Below are positions 9,160 through 17,687 of a stretch of DNA of 64,000 nucleotides, piece after piece. How positions within the stretch are numbered: position 1 is the stretch's first letter; each line of letters opens with the position of its first letter. This stretch comes from Acinetobacter terrestris (lineage in GTDB: Bacteria; Pseudomonadota; Gammaproteobacteria; Pseudomonadales; Moraxellaceae): NCBI RefSeq assembly GCF_004331155.1, contig NZ_SJNZ01000016.1, positions 16,529 to 80,528 of the forward strand. The letters are read 5' to 3'. Both the position numbers and the translations under genes were made by a program. The notes under the pieces are model-generated. The model had not been told where the DNA came from and did not search any database. It saw only the letters and a list, made by a program, of their open reading frames with translations.

Positions 9160-10863
9160 ATGTTGCATTATCAAATCGAATTTGACGATTATCGTCAGCA
9201 TTTAGTTCACGTGACAGTTCGCTTTTTAGCAGACCCTACCCAAGTGTTATCACTACCGACCTGGATTCCGGGAAGTTATTTGATTCGCGAATTTTCAAAA
9301 CATATTGAAGCGGTCAAAGCCTATGATGAAGATGGCCGCATTCTACAGATTCAAAAATTTGAAAAGAATAAATGGCGTTTATTTAATACCGATCATGAAC
9401 TGATTACGGTTGAATATGATGTTTATGCCTATGACCTGTCTGTTCGCGGTGCATATGTGGATCAAACCCGTTTATACGTGAATCCAGCCTGTACCTGTCT
9501 GGGACTGGAAGGTCAGGAAGATAAAGCCATCGAGGTTGAAGTGTTCTTACCGCCAGAATTGAAACATTTTCAGTTGGCTACAGGTTTGGAACATAAAAGC
9601 CTGGTGAAAGGTCGTCATACTTTAAAAGCCAAAAACTATGCACAGCTGATTGATTCGCCATTTGAACTGGCAGAGCAAACCCGTTTTAGTTTTGAAGCCA
9701 ATGGTATTCCTCATGAGTTTGTGGTTTCGGGCAAACATGCCATGAATGCACAACGTATGCAGCAGGACATTGAAAAAATCTGCAGCACAGAAATTTCAAT
9801 GTTTGGTTCAGCGCCATTTGAAAACTATACCTTTATGACCATGGCAACCGGCAATAGTTATGGTGGTTTGGAACATCCAAATAGCACCAGCCTGATTACG
9901 CCACGTGATGACCTGCCAAAAGCGGATGAGCCAGAAGAACCATCGAAAGACTATCAGCGTTTCTTGGGTTTATGCAGTCATGAATATTTCCACTCTTGGC
10001 TGGTGAAATTTATTCGTCCTGAAAACTTTGTCAATTACGATTTGAACAGGGAAGGCTATACCTCACTGCTTTGGATCTTTGAAGGCTTTACTTCTTATTA
10101 CGATGACCTGATTTTGCTGCGTAGCGGTGTGATCAATCAGGAATCGTATATTGCTTTATTAAAAGCACAGATTGACCGTTACCTGCAAAACCCGGGGCAT
10201 GCGATTCAAACCGTGGCGGAATCAAGTTTTGATGCATGGGTGAAATTCTACCGTCAGGATGAGAACTCGAATAATGCAGGTACAAGCTATTACAACAAAG
10301 GTTGTCTGGTGGCGTTGTGTCTGGATTTAGGATTGCGTCTTAAAGGTTCAAGCCTCGATGCGTTAATGCGTAAGCTGTATGAAAATGCACAAAACGGCAT
10401 TCAGGTGAATGAACGCACCGTTTTTGATTTGTGTCAGGAATTGACGGGTCAAAGCTGGCTTGAGCAAATTAATCATTTGATTAACACCACAGACGAATTG
10501 CCACTGGATCAGTTGTTCCCTGAATTTGGTCTAAGTTTTGAATTGAAAAATGAAAAAGCTTTGCCATTCGGGCTAAAAGTTGCAGATAAACCTGAAGGTG
10601 TGGTGATTCAGCAGGTTCGTCGTGACAGTGCAGCAGCGAAAGCCGGTCTTTCTGCCAATGATGTGATTATTGCCATTGATGGCTTAAAGGCGTCTGAAAA
10701 ACTTCTTGAGAAATATTCAAAACAAGAAGGTACTTTCACTGTGTATGCATTCCGCCGTGATGAGTTCATTCAGTTTGAAGTTCAAGGCGGGGCAATTGAT
10801 TTGACTACTGTTGAATTGAAAGTTGAAGATCAGGCAAAAGCAGAGAAGTGGTTGAAGGCTTAA
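9160..10863 (+). CDS. M61 (glycyl aminopeptidase-like) family peptidase with PDZ domain
   Basis: This is a zinc metallopeptidase of the M61 family. The N-terminal half is a beta-rich domain. GGLEH (residues 235-239) and the zinc motif HEYFH (274-278) mark the gluzincin active site. The downstream Glu ligand lies in the helix containing IFEGFTSYYDD. Residues about 465-560 form a PDZ domain (VIQQVRRDSAAAKAGLSANDVIIAI). There is no signal peptide. The ATG at 9160 (MLHYQIEFDDY) matches family starts; a TTG at 9124 would add 12 unlikely residues. No strong Shine-Dalgarno sequence is seen at either. Family members act on N-terminal Gly or acidic residues; the exact substrate here is unknown. Confidence 0.9.
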   Translation: MLHYQIEFDDYRQHLVHVTVRFLADPTQVLSLPTWIPGSYLIREFSKHIEAVKAYDEDGRILQIQKFEKNKWRLFNTDHELITVEYDVYAYDLSVRGAYVDQTRLYVNPACTCLGLEGQEDKAIEVEVFLPPELKHFQLATGLEHKSLVKGRHTLKAKNYAQLIDSPFELAEQTRFSFEANGIPHEFVVSGKHAMNAQRMQQDIEKICSTEISMFGSAPFENYTFMTMATGNSYGGLEHPNSTSLITPRDDLPKADEPEEPSKDYQRFLGLCSHEYFHSWLVKFIRPENFVNYDLNREGYTSLLWIFEGFTSYYDDLILLRSGVINQESYIALLKAQIDRYLQNPGHAIQTVAESSFDAWVKFYRQDENSNNAGTSYYNKGCLVALCLDLGLRLKGSSLDALMRKLYENAQNGIQVNERTVFDLCQELTGQSWLEQINHLINTTDELPLDQLFPEFGLSFELKNEKALPFGLKVADKPEGVVIQQVRRDSAAAKAGLSANDVIIAIDGLKASEKLLEKYSKQEGTFTVYAFRRDEFIQFEVQGGAIDLTTVELKVEDQAKAEKWLKA

Positions 10864-10890
10864 TTTGCTAGTTTTATTAAAGTTATGTAA

Positions 10891-10916
10891 AACCGATGCT
10901 TAGGCGTCGGTTTTTT
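10891..10916 (+). terminator. Terminator of the M61 peptidase gene
   Basis: AACCGATGC pairs with GCGTCGGTT (one G-U pair, 4-nt loop), followed by TTTTTT. Confidence 0.85.
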
Positions 10917-10926
10917 ATTAGAAAAT

Positions 10927-11580
10927 ATGAATCAGAAAAGTTTAAATTGGGGAATAGGAATTACAGTCGTTTGGTTGGCTGTGATTGTTGCCTTTTGGAT
11001 TTTTGGAGGGTTGGAATCACCATCATCGTTAAATGAATTGGGTGATTTTCTGGCAGGAATATTTGCACCTGTGGCTTTCTTTTGGTTGATCTTGGGTTAT
11101 GTCCAACAAGGGAAGCAGAATAATTTAAATAGTGAAGCTATAAAATTTCAAATGGAAGCAATGAACAATGCTATAAAACCTATATTACAAATTCTTCAAA
11201 CTAAATACTTGTCGAAAAACGAATATACCAAAGAGCTTTCAACACCAAAGATAGAATTGATACCTGCTGCACATATCCATTTTGTATTAAAAAATATAGG
11301 GTGGAAAGCTGTAAATATAAGATTCGTGGATAAAGATGATCAGGCAGAGATATACAGATGCAATACTTCAATTTTGGATACAGATAAAGAAATTGAGTTG
11401 AAATTTGAACTAAAGGAACACGAATTCAGAAGTCTTCAATATAGTGGAGATGTCTGTATACCTTTAAAATTAATCTTTACGAATGTATATGGGGTTAAAT
11501 ATATTCATTATCATGATTTTAATCTTTCTAAACGTGCAATGGATAGTGTGAGTGTTGATGTCATGTCTTTTTTAAACTAA
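10927..11580 (+). CDS. Hypothetical inner-membrane protein, 217 aa
   Basis: No known family was recognised. Two membrane helices lie near the N-terminus (about residues 8-28, VVWLAVIVAFWIFGG, and 38-60, FLAGIFAPVAFFWLILGYV). A Gln/Asn-rich juxtamembrane helix follows (about 62-85, QQGKQNNLNSEAIKFQMEAM). A soluble, mostly beta C-terminal domain (about 95-217) contains VLKNIGWKAVNIRF and SGDVCIPLKLIFTNVYG. This is the layout of stand-alone membrane proteins found on accessory islands. The ATG follows the M61 terminator closely (GAAAAT, no good Shine-Dalgarno). Codon use looks more AT-rich than its left neighbour, which together with the degenerate DNA to its right suggests acquired sequence. 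Confidence 0.65.
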   Translation: MNQKSLNWGIGITVVWLAVIVAFWIFGGLESPSSLNELGDFLAGIFAPVAFFWLILGYVQQGKQNNLNSEAIKFQMEAMNNAIKPILQILQTKYLSKNEYTKELSTPKIELIPAAHIHFVLKNIGWKAVNIRFVDKDDQAEIYRCNTSILDTDKEIELKFELKEHEFRSLQYSGDVCIPLKLIFTNVYGVKYIHYHDFNLSKRAMDSVSVDVMSFLN

Positions 11581-11621
11581 AGCTCACTTATGCAGGCTTT
11601 ATTTTTAGAACGAATAATTAA

Positions 11622-11672
11622 CCCCCGACCACGTCCCCGATGCGCTTTAGTATTTGGACGTGTCGTGCCATT
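11622..11672 (-). pseudogene. Remnant of a duplicated rluE 3' end
   Basis: The minus strand encodes NGTTRPNTKAHRGRGRG. The intact rluE at 14732 ends NGTTRPNTKAPRSRGRSNGR. At DNA level about 26 of the 30 bases encoding NGTTRPNTKA are the same. Upstream in frame there is a stop codon after a few residues, so only the basic C-terminal tail survives. This supports a past duplication or rearrangement around the monomeric icd gene. Confidence 0.7.
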
Positions 11673-11760
11673 TACTTTTGATTGAGTTGGTTAGGTTTGG
11701 GTAAGCAATACATTTTTAATGTTAATCAATTTAACTCCTCCCATTTCTCACCTTACCGAG

Positions 11761-11870
11761 CTTTAAGGACAACATTTATATCTTGAATTCTCCCACAATG
11801 TCCCGCTGGCGATTATCGCTCGAAAATCCTTAAAGTTTAGTAAAACTTAAGTGAGGAGTGTCTAGCTCCT
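11761..11870. repeat. Cluster of inverted repeats
   Basis: CTTTAAGGA (11761-11769) is complementary to TCCTTAAAG (11827-11835). Inside lies GCGAT/ATCGC (11809-11819). Immediately after come AAGTTT/AAACTT (11833-11848) and AGGAG/CTCCT (11854-11870). No T-run follows, so these are not a standard terminator. The function is unknown. Confidence 0.5.
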
Positions 11871-12348
11871 AATGATAACTTTTTCGACTTATTCGGACAA
11901 AATTTGTATCGTATTCCTTTATGAATGATTTATTTGCATGATACCCAACATGTTTTAAGTAATTGGGTTGTAAAACAGTAAATCGAACAGTTTAAATTTT
12001 AATCACCAAGACAAAGTGTAAAATAATTAAGTATTTGATAAGTATAATTTATATCTTGTTTTGGTTCTAAATTGTCGAACATGCAATTAGGTGTGCAAAT
12101 GTAGTCGCAAAGACTGGCTAAGGCTGCTCATATTCGAAAAAAGTCGAAATTTCAAGTAGAATAGAAACATTGGTGAACAACACCGATATATACGAATTTT
12201 CAGCCAAGAAGCAATATGAAAAGATATTGTTGTTTAGCTGAGGTGTAATGAGCACCGATACTTTCGATGTTTTATTTAAGCAAACCGGTTCGCAGAGCTG
12301 GGCCAAAAGCTCGGTTCTCAAAACTCAATCCAACGCAAGGGGCTATAT

Positions 12349-14580
12349 ATGGCTGGTGGAAAGTCAACTATCATTTACACTCTGACTGACGAGGCGCCAT
12401 TGTTGGCGACTTATTCGCTGCTGCCGATCATTGAGACCTTTACTAAGCCGGCCGGCATCGAGATTGTCAAAAGTGACATCTCTGTAGCCGTTCGCGTGCT
12501 CGCAGAATTTTCAGACTGCCTAAATGAAGAGCAGAAAGTTCCCGATATCCTCGCGGAGCTAGGTCATCTTACACAAGATCCAGATACCAACATTATCAAA
12601 CTTCCAAATATCAGTGCCTCTGTTGGTCAGCTAACAGCGTGTATTAAAGAACTTCAGTCGAAAGGCTATGCAATCCCGGATTATCCGGAAAACCCAACCA
12701 CTGAAGAAGAAAAGTCAATCAAGGTTCGTTATGGCAAGTGCTTAGGCTCTGCTGTAAACCCAGTATTACGTGAAGGTAACTCTGACCGTCGTGCGCCTGC
12801 TGCAGTGAAAAACTACGTTAAGAAGCACCCGCATTCAATGAGCGAGTGGAAACAGTGGTCACAAACTCACGTTTCGCACATGAATGAAGGTGACTTCTAC
12901 CACGGCGAAAAGTCAATGACACTTGACCGCGCGCGTGACGTGAAGATGGAATTGATCACAAAAAGTGGCGAAACCATTGTTCTTAAACCAAAAGTAGCAT
13001 TGAAAGATGGCGAAATCATCGACTCAATGTTCATGAGCAAAAAAGCACTTTGCGACTTCTACGAGAAAGAACTTGAAGACTGTCGTGAAGCAGGCATTTT
13101 GTTCTCTTTACACGTTAAAGCAACCATGATGAAAGTTTCACACCCGATCGTATTCGGTCACTGTGTGAAAATTTATTATAAAGACGCATTTGAGAAGCAT
13201 GGCAAGTTATTTGATGAGTTAGGTGTCAACATCAATAACGGTATGGCGAGTCTTTACGAGAAACTGGAAACTTTACCAACGTCTGTACGTGAAGAAATCA
13301 TTGCTGATTTACATGCATGTCAAGAACACCGTCCAGCGCTTGCGATGGTTGATTCTGCAAAAGGCATCACTAACTTCCATTCACCAAACGACGTGATTGT
13401 AGATGCTTCTATGCCTGCAATGATTCGTGGTGGCGGTAAAATGTGGGGTGCTGACGGCAAACCTTACGACTGTAAAGCTGTAATGCCTGAATCGACTTTC
13501 GCACGTATCTACCAAGAAATGATTAATTTCTGTAAGTGGAATGGCAACTTCGATCCAAAAACGATGGGTACTGTACCTAACGTTGGCTTGATGGCGCAAA
13601 AAGCGGAAGAATACGGTTCACACGATAAAACTTTCGAAATTCCTGAAGCGGGTATTGCCAACATCACTGATCTTGAAACGGGTGAAGTGTTGATGTCGCA
13701 AAACGTTGAGCAAGGTGATATCTGGCGTATGTGTCAGGTGAAAGACGCTCCAATCCGTGACTGGGTGAAACTTGCGGTAACTCGCGCGCGTAACTCTGGC
13801 ATGCCTGCGATCTTCTGGCTTGACCCGTACCGTCCACACGAAAACGAATTGATCAAGAAAGTTGAAAAATACTTGAAAGATCACGACACGACTGGTCTTG
13901 ATATCCAGATCATGTCACAAGTCCGTGCAATGCGTTACACACTTGAACGTGTTGCTCGTGGCCTAGATACCATCTCTGTAACAGGTAACATCCTACGTGA
14001 CTACCTGACTGACTTGTTCCCAATCATGGAATTGGGTACTTCAGCGAAAATGCTTTCGATCGTGCCGTTAATGGCGGGTGGTGGCATGTACGAAACAGGT
14101 GCAGGCGGTTCTGCTCCTAAACACGTACAGCAGTTGGTTGAAGAAAACCACTTACGTTGGGATTCACTGGGTGAGTTCATGGCGCTTGCTATTTCTCTAG
14201 AAGAAATGGGCATCAAAGAAGACAATGCTGCTGCGAAGTTATTGGCTAAGACATTAGACCAAGCGACTGGCAAATTGCTCGACAATGACAAGTCACCATC
14301 ACGTCGTACTGGCGAGATTGATAACCGTGGCAGCCACTTCTACTTAGCGAAATACTGGGCTGAAGCATTGGCTCAGCAAGACGAAAATGCTGAGCTTAAA
14401 GCGAAGTTCGCTCCGCTTGCTAAAGCATTGGCTGAAAACGAAGACAAGATCGTTGCTGAACTTGCTTCCGTTCAAGGTAAAGCTGCTGATATCGGTGGTT
14501 ATTACGCCCTTGATCAAGAGAAAGTAAATGCTGTGATGCGTCCAAGTGCGACGTTGAATACAGTGCTTGCTGCTGTTTAA
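12349..14580 (+). CDS. icd: Monomeric NADP-dependent isocitrate dehydrogenase (IDH-II)
   Basis: It converts isocitrate plus NADP+ to 2-oxoglutarate, CO2 and NADPH in the TCA cycle. The 743 aa length and the N-terminus ([20 protein letters not shown]) are those of the monomeric IDH family, which is unrelated in length to the dimeric enzyme at 17688. Other signatures are [20 protein letters not shown] (substrate and phosphate binding) and [13 protein letters not shown] near residue 585. AAGGGG lies 7-8 bases before the ATG, and a very strong terminator follows. Monomeric IDHs are often the cold-adapted or acetate-induced isozyme in organisms with both forms; regulation here is not shown by sequence. 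The long upstream region may carry control elements. Confidence 0.97.
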   Translation: MAGGKSTIIYTLTDEAPLLATYSLLPIIETFTKPAGIEIVKSDISVAVRVLAEFSDCLNEEQKVPDILAELGHLTQDPDTNIIKLPNISASVGQLTACIKELQSKGYAIPDYPENPTTEEEKSIKVRYGKCLGSAVNPVLREGNSDRRAPAAVKNYVKKHPHSMSEWKQWSQTHVSHMNEGDFYHGEKSMTLDRARDVKMELITKSGETIVLKPKVALKDGEIIDSMFMSKKALCDFYEKELEDCREAGILFSLHVKATMMKVSHPIVFGHCVKIYYKDAFEKHGKLFDELGVNINNGMASLYEKLETLPTSVREEIIADLHACQEHRPALAMVDSAKGITNFHSPNDVIVDASMPAMIRGGGKMWGADGKPYDCKAVMPESTFARIYQEMINFCKWNGNFDPKTMGTVPNVGLMAQKAEEYGSHDKTFEIPEAGIANITDLETGEVLMSQNVEQGDIWRMCQVKDAPIRDWVKLAVTRARNSGMPAIFWLDPYRPHENELIKKVEKYLKDHDTTGLDIQIMSQVRAMRYTLERVARGLDTISVTGNILRDYLTDLFPIMELGTSAKMLSIVPLMAGGGMYETGAGGSAPKHVQQLVEENHLRWDSLGEFMALAISLEEMGIKEDNAAAKLLAKTLDQATGKLLDNDKSPSRRTGEIDNRGSHFYLAKYWAEALAQQDENAELKAKFAPLAKALAENEDKIVAELASVQGKAADIGGYYALDQEKVNAVMRPSATLNTVLAAV

Positions 14581-14624
14581 GCTTAATTTAATGCAAAGCC
14601 GGCGACTTAGCCGGTAATGCAAAG

Positions 14625-14655
14625 AAAAGCCGGTGCATATGCACCGGCTTTTTTT
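14625..14655 (+). terminator. Terminator of monomeric icd
   Basis: A perfect palindrome, arms AAGCCGGTGCAT and ATGCACCGGCTT, followed by seven T. Confidence 0.95.
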
Positions 14656-14731
14656 CGTCCCTAACGTCTAGGACACGAACATTCCTTTTAATAAGCAAAC
14701 CTTTAAATCAGGAACTTATTTAAACTAAATC

Positions 14732-15556
14732 TTAACGACCGTTACTACGTCCACGACTACGCGGTGCTTTAGTATTCGGGCGTGTCGTACCATTGGTTTT
14801 ACGACGTGGCTTATCCGCATCATCCATTTGCCAAATACGCGTTGTACCACCGCTAGCTCTTTTCTTGCCTTTGAATGGCGCTTCGCCTTTTTCTTCACGT
14901 GCTTTATCTTTAGCCACAGAAAAATGCTGTTTCTTGGTCGGAGTCTTTTTCGCAAAAGAACGACCTTCATACGGCTTCTCTGCAGGAACGTCTTTAAAGT
15001 CTGGGTAAAGTAAAGGTTCGATCTCGACTTGCTCACCAGGCTGTAAGCCAAGTTTTACAATACTAATGGTACCAATTTGAGTACGAATCAAACGTAAGGT
15101 TGGAAAACCGACTGCAGAAGTCATACGGCGAACCTGACGGTTACGACCTTCACAAATTTGAATTTCTACCCATGAAGTTGGAACACTAGCACGGAAACGT
15201 ACAGGTGGGGTACGTTCCCATAACCAATCTGGCTCATCAATTTTTTTTGCTTGAGCCGGCAGGGTGATGCCATCTTTAAGCTCAACGCCTTTACGAAGTT
15301 GCTCTAAAGCTTCTTCGGTAATGTCACCATCGACCTGTACCACATAAGTTTTAAACTTTTTGCTGGCAGGGTTGGTAATGAACTGGTTCAAACCACCATG
15401 ATCGGTTAAAAACATCAAGCCTTCTGAGTCTAGATCAAGACGACCTGCGATACGAAGATCAGGGTCTTGAGTAAAATCAGCCATGGTTTGATGTTTCTCA
15501 TCGGCACGGAACTGGGAGAGAACGTCATAAGGTTTATTAAGAATAACTATTTTCAC
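14732..15556 (-). CDS. rluE: 23S rRNA pseudouridine synthase RluE family
   Basis: It isomerises one uridine of 23S rRNA to pseudouridine (U2457 in E. coli). The match to E. coli RluE is close. NKPYDVLSQF opens the domain, AGRLDLDSEGLM contains the catalytic Asp, and DEPDWLWERTPPVR, VPTSWVEIQICEGRNRQVRR and GFPTLRLIR follow. The catalytic domain ends near residue 195. A Lys/Arg-rich tail of about 75 residues (KKTPTKKQHF, then RGRSNGR) is extra compared with E. coli RluE and probably binds RNA. AGGTTACAGTGAAA precedes the ATG. The gene is convergent with monomeric icd. A decayed copy of this tail lies at 11622-11672. Confidence 0.94.
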   Translation of the reverse strand: MKIVILNKPYDVLSQFRADEKHQTMADFTQDPDLRIAGRLDLDSEGLMFLTDHGGLNQFITNPASKKFKTYVVQVDGDITEEALEQLRKGVELKDGITLPAQAKKIDEPDWLWERTPPVRFRASVPTSWVEIQICEGRNRQVRRMTSAVGFPTLRLIRTQIGTISIVKLGLQPGEQVEIEPLLYPDFKDVPAEKPYEGRSFAKKTPTKKQHFSVAKDKAREEKGEAPFKGKKRASGGTTRIWQMDDADKPRRKTNGTTRPNTKAPRSRGRSNGR

Positions 15557-16111
15557 TGTAACCTACTAAAAAGACTAAATATATTCTGTTGTGGTTTTCA
15601 AGTTACCCGTTTAGTTACCCGCTTTGGGAGGTGTGGGGTAAAAAGTGGTAAAGAAAAGCCCACTATGTGTGGGCTATCATATCAGATTATGTTTTGTGTT
15701 CTTCAACTTTATTCTTGACCTCTGATGAATACTGGAGACCATTTTTTCCGAAAGTTGAATAGCCTGCTTAGTATTTCCAGAGATCCTTATGCTATAGAAT
15801 TTTTCTTTTACCATTGCTAGTCACTGCATAAACGCTTTCGCTAGAATTTTATGATCAATTCCCACTTAGGAAATCTCCTTTAAATTTTGGCAATCAGATG
15901 CGACTTCACTCCCGGCACAGGTTGCTCATTGTGGCTTCTGAAATCCAAAAGACTGCGATAAATAACATTCGTGCATTCAAGAATGAAGCTTTAATTTTGT
16001 ATATAGTGATTTACATATCGTACAAAAAATAATCAAAAGTGGTTTGGAAAGCTACAAATTTGAATGATAGTTTAATATTCATATATTTATTTTAATAATG
16101 TGAGGTGAGTA
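15557..16111. other. Gene-poor interval right of rluE
   Basis: It contains a tandem 12-bp near-repeat (AGTTACCCGTTT/AGTTACCCGCTT, 15601-15624), a hairpin AGCCCAC/GTGGGCT at 15656-15674 that reads as a terminator for minus-strand transcription (TTTTCTTT follows on that strand), and a broken minus-strand ORF (15677-15865). The rest is AT-rich with no supported gene. Confidence 0.5.
15677..15865 (-). pseudogene. Possible interrupted small gene
   Basis: A frame opens with GTG at 15865 behind AAAGGAG (11-base spacing), reads VGIDHKILAKAFMQ, meets TGA, and continues in the same frame as LAMVKEKFYSIRISGNTKQ and on to a stop at 15677, with a terminator-like hairpin just after. The 45-residue distal part is basic (IHQRSRIKLK). 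No family was recognised. It may be a broken phage- or island-type small gene, or chance. Confidence 0.25.
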
Positions 16112-16252
16112 ATGAAAATGTTGGCCTTATTGAGTGCAGGTATAGTAGCGAGCTATTGTTATAAAACCGTGAAGACTCACCAGCAGAATTCGTTAAAATC
16201 TAATTTTGATGAAATTATAAAACAATCTTTACTCAGAGATTTCATGGCTTAA
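16112..16252 (+). CDS. Small hypothetical protein, 46 aa
   Basis: A short ORF (MKMLALLSAGIVASYCYKTV, then charged residues ending LLRDFMA) has a good Shine-Dalgarno sequence (GAGGTGAG) 3-5 bases before the ATG. The N-terminus is a short hydrophobic segment (LALLSAGIVASY) that could be a membrane anchor; the rest is hydrophilic. No similarity to a named family is recognised. The clear ribosome binding site and membrane-anchor-plus-tail layout argue for a real gene. Confidence 0.5.
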   Translation: MKMLALLSAGIVASYCYKTVKTHQQNSLKSNFDEIIKQSLLRDFMA

Positions 16253-16488
16253 GCAAAATTAAATTTAATCGAACTGTTATATAAATTATTTAATTAAGGA
16301 ACTTGCTTATTAATTTGCAATAGATCTTGTTAAGTGTTTAAAATTTGGACAAGTTGTTAAAAAATATAACTTAATTGGAACATTTGGAAACAGAGCAGTT
16401 GTATAAAACCTACTTATTTAAGAGGTTCTCAATGATATCTTTCTTTTATTCCAATAACTTGAAAACAAAAATTAGAAAATTGTGAATT

Positions 16489-16528
16489 AAAAAGCCTACT
16501 TAAGTTGAGAGAGTTAAGTAGGCTTTTT
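16489..16528 (-). terminator. Strong bidirectional terminator
   Basis: AAAAAGCCTACTTAA and TTAAGTAGGCTTTTT form a 15-bp perfect stem with a 10-nt loop and U-runs in either direction. On the minus strand it directly follows the gene fragment ending at 16536, which suggests that fragment was once an expressed gene. Confidence 0.88.
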
Positions 16529-16535
16529 ATTAATT

Positions 16536-16688
16536 TTAAAATTGAATTTTAATATAATATTTTCCACCTAAATCTATCCAACTTCCTAGATGTTTTTTAC
16601 TTAAATTTTTAGAACCTAAGTCACCTGTAGTGGGTACATCTAAATAAATACCAGTATCTGGACTGTTTTTACTGCTTGCCAATTTATT
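16536..16688 (-). pseudogene. C-terminal fragment of a lost gene
   Basis: The minus strand encodes about 50 residues with protein-like composition (NSPDTGIYLDVPTTGDLGS, later HLGSWIDLGGKYYIKIQF and stop). The frame is closed upstream by TAG, and no ATG or ribosome binding site precedes it. A perfect terminator follows at the expected distance. The ending, a glycine-rich strand and then alternating hydrophobic residues, looks like the C-terminus of a beta-rich secreted or phage-type protein, but the family was not recognised. Confidence 0.4.
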
Positions 16689-16788
16689 CTAAAGTGCGAG
16701 TTACATAAATGATCATTCTTAACTATTGAATAACGCGGTCAAGTGTTTAACCATAATACTTTCTTGGTTAAATAAGTGATGGATCGCG

Positions 16789-16989
16789 ATGATAGATGAT
16801 GAAAAGCCCTTGGATTTCGATGATGATGAAGAGCCTCTAGATCTTGAGGATGAAGAATTTATCGATGATAAGAAAGAGGATGAGATGTACAACACGATTA
16901 CCAAAGACGGTTCAAGTGTTGATCCTGCTGATGATGAGGGACATCCTAATCGCCCTGAAGAGGGCGAACTCATCGAAGATGAAGAGTAA
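16789..16989 (+). CDS. Highly acidic small protein, 66 aa
   Basis: More than a third of the residues are Asp or Glu (PLDFDDDEEPLDLEDEEFID), with no hydrophobic core, so it is likely disordered. Pro and Gly in HPNRPEEGE break the C-terminal part. A terminator follows 20 bases after the stop. The Shine-Dalgarno sequence is weak (GGATCG). Small acidic proteins of this kind occur in Acinetobacter and Pseudomonas and are sometimes labelled serine kinase/phosphatase without evidence. I would not assign a function; nucleic-acid mimicry or metal binding are only guesses. Confidence 0.65.
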   Translation: MIDDEKPLDFDDDEEPLDLEDEEFIDDKKEDEMYNTITKDGSSVDPADDEGHPNRPEEGELIEDEE

Positions 16990-17007
16990 ATCAATGGTGT
17001 AGAACAT

Positions 17008-17034
17008 AAGCCCAATTCAATATTGGGCTTTTTA
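17008..17034 (+). terminator. Terminator after the acidic protein gene
   Basis: AAGCCCAAT and ATTGGGCTT (9 bp, 5-nt loop) followed by TTT and a T-rich stretch. Confidence 0.85.
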
Positions 17035-17174
17035 TTGTCTGTGAAATGGAGGTAATAAAAATCTTATATAGCAGCAGTTTTAGGCTTACCACCGTAGAGA
17101 TTAACAACAAAAAATGCCCATATAAATGCGTTGTACCGTATAAGGCTTATAGCATTGAAATTCCTGTATCTTCG

Positions 17175-17208
17175 GATAATAGTATTGAGGTGATAATAGT
17201 ATTGAGGT
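17175..17208 (+). repeat. Perfect 17-bp tandem duplication
   Basis: GATAATAGTATTGAGGT occurs twice in direct succession. Seventeen is not a multiple of three, so if this lay in a gene it shifted the frame. Confidence 0.9.
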
Positions 17209-17687
17209 TTTGGATTGCTTCAGTATTAACCTGACTGGACTGTGGTAGAAAATGATCCAGCAATTTTGACTGATGGCGGCTAGATTTATATCAACATCGC
17301 TAAAATCTACCTTGCTTTATCTACATTATTTTGAAGATCGCCGTTTTACATCCAATGCGAATAGATTGAAAAAGATTAGAAATGATTAGAATTATGGTCA
17401 TATACAGTTATAGTTTATGTTGAGTAGATAAAGGTAGATTGCTAAAGAATTAAAACTTAAGAATAATTAAAAATGATGATTTTTATAGAAAAGGATGACT
17501 TTGAGAATGATCAATACTGGAGCGTTAAGTTTCATTTTGTGCAGAAATGGCATTATTTTCCCTATAAATCTCGGAACCATGTAAATTCGATTAAAGTAAT
17601 CTGTGTGAAGATAAGTTGAAAGTATTGCATATTGGCAATTATTTTATAGATTCGCCAGAGAGAATAACAATAGGGAGAACAAGTACA

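Larger units (their letters stand above)
11581..12348. other. Gene-less stretch before monomeric icd
   Basis: It holds a decayed rluE tail (11622-11672), a cluster of stem-loops (11761-11870), AT-rich DNA with a -10-like TATAAT at 12043-12048, and a 45-codon upstream ORF (12248-12385) with a good ribosome binding site that overlaps the start of icd. A minus-strand frame at 12118-12321 has no support. Confidence 0.6.
16253..16788. other. Gene-poor interval with one gene fragment
   Basis: AT-rich sequence containing a strong bidirectional terminator (16489-16528) and a truncated minus-strand coding fragment (16536-16688). No intact gene is seen. Confidence 0.5.
16990..17687. other. Degenerate interval upstream of dimeric icd
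   Basis: It starts with the terminator of the acidic-protein gene and carries a perfect 17-bp tandem duplication (17175-17208). It also holds frames that read like decayed coding sequence, such as VVENDPAILTDGG followed by a stop and INIAKIYLALSTLF around 17243-17335. A 48-codon frame at 17473-17619 lacks a ribosome binding site. The promoter of icd must lie in its right part. Confidence 0.5.

Noticed and set aside
12118..12321. Minus-strand 67-aa frame upstream of icd
   Set aside because: No ribosome binding site, no domain, and it lies in AT-rich non-coding DNA.
14725..15051. 108-aa basic frame overlapping rluE on the same strand
   Set aside because: A shifted-frame shadow of the Lys/Arg-rich rluE tail without its own start signal.
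17046..17234. 62-aa plus-strand frame after the acidic protein
   Set aside because: No usable ribosome binding site and it runs through the 17-bp tandem duplication; at best a remnant.
17473..17619. 48-codon frame just before dimeric icd
   Set aside because: No Shine-Dalgarno sequence and no recognisable protein character.
15557..17687. Integrated prophage or genomic island
   Set aside because: The region is eroded and gene-poor, but no integrase, structural gene or flanking att repeat could be identified.
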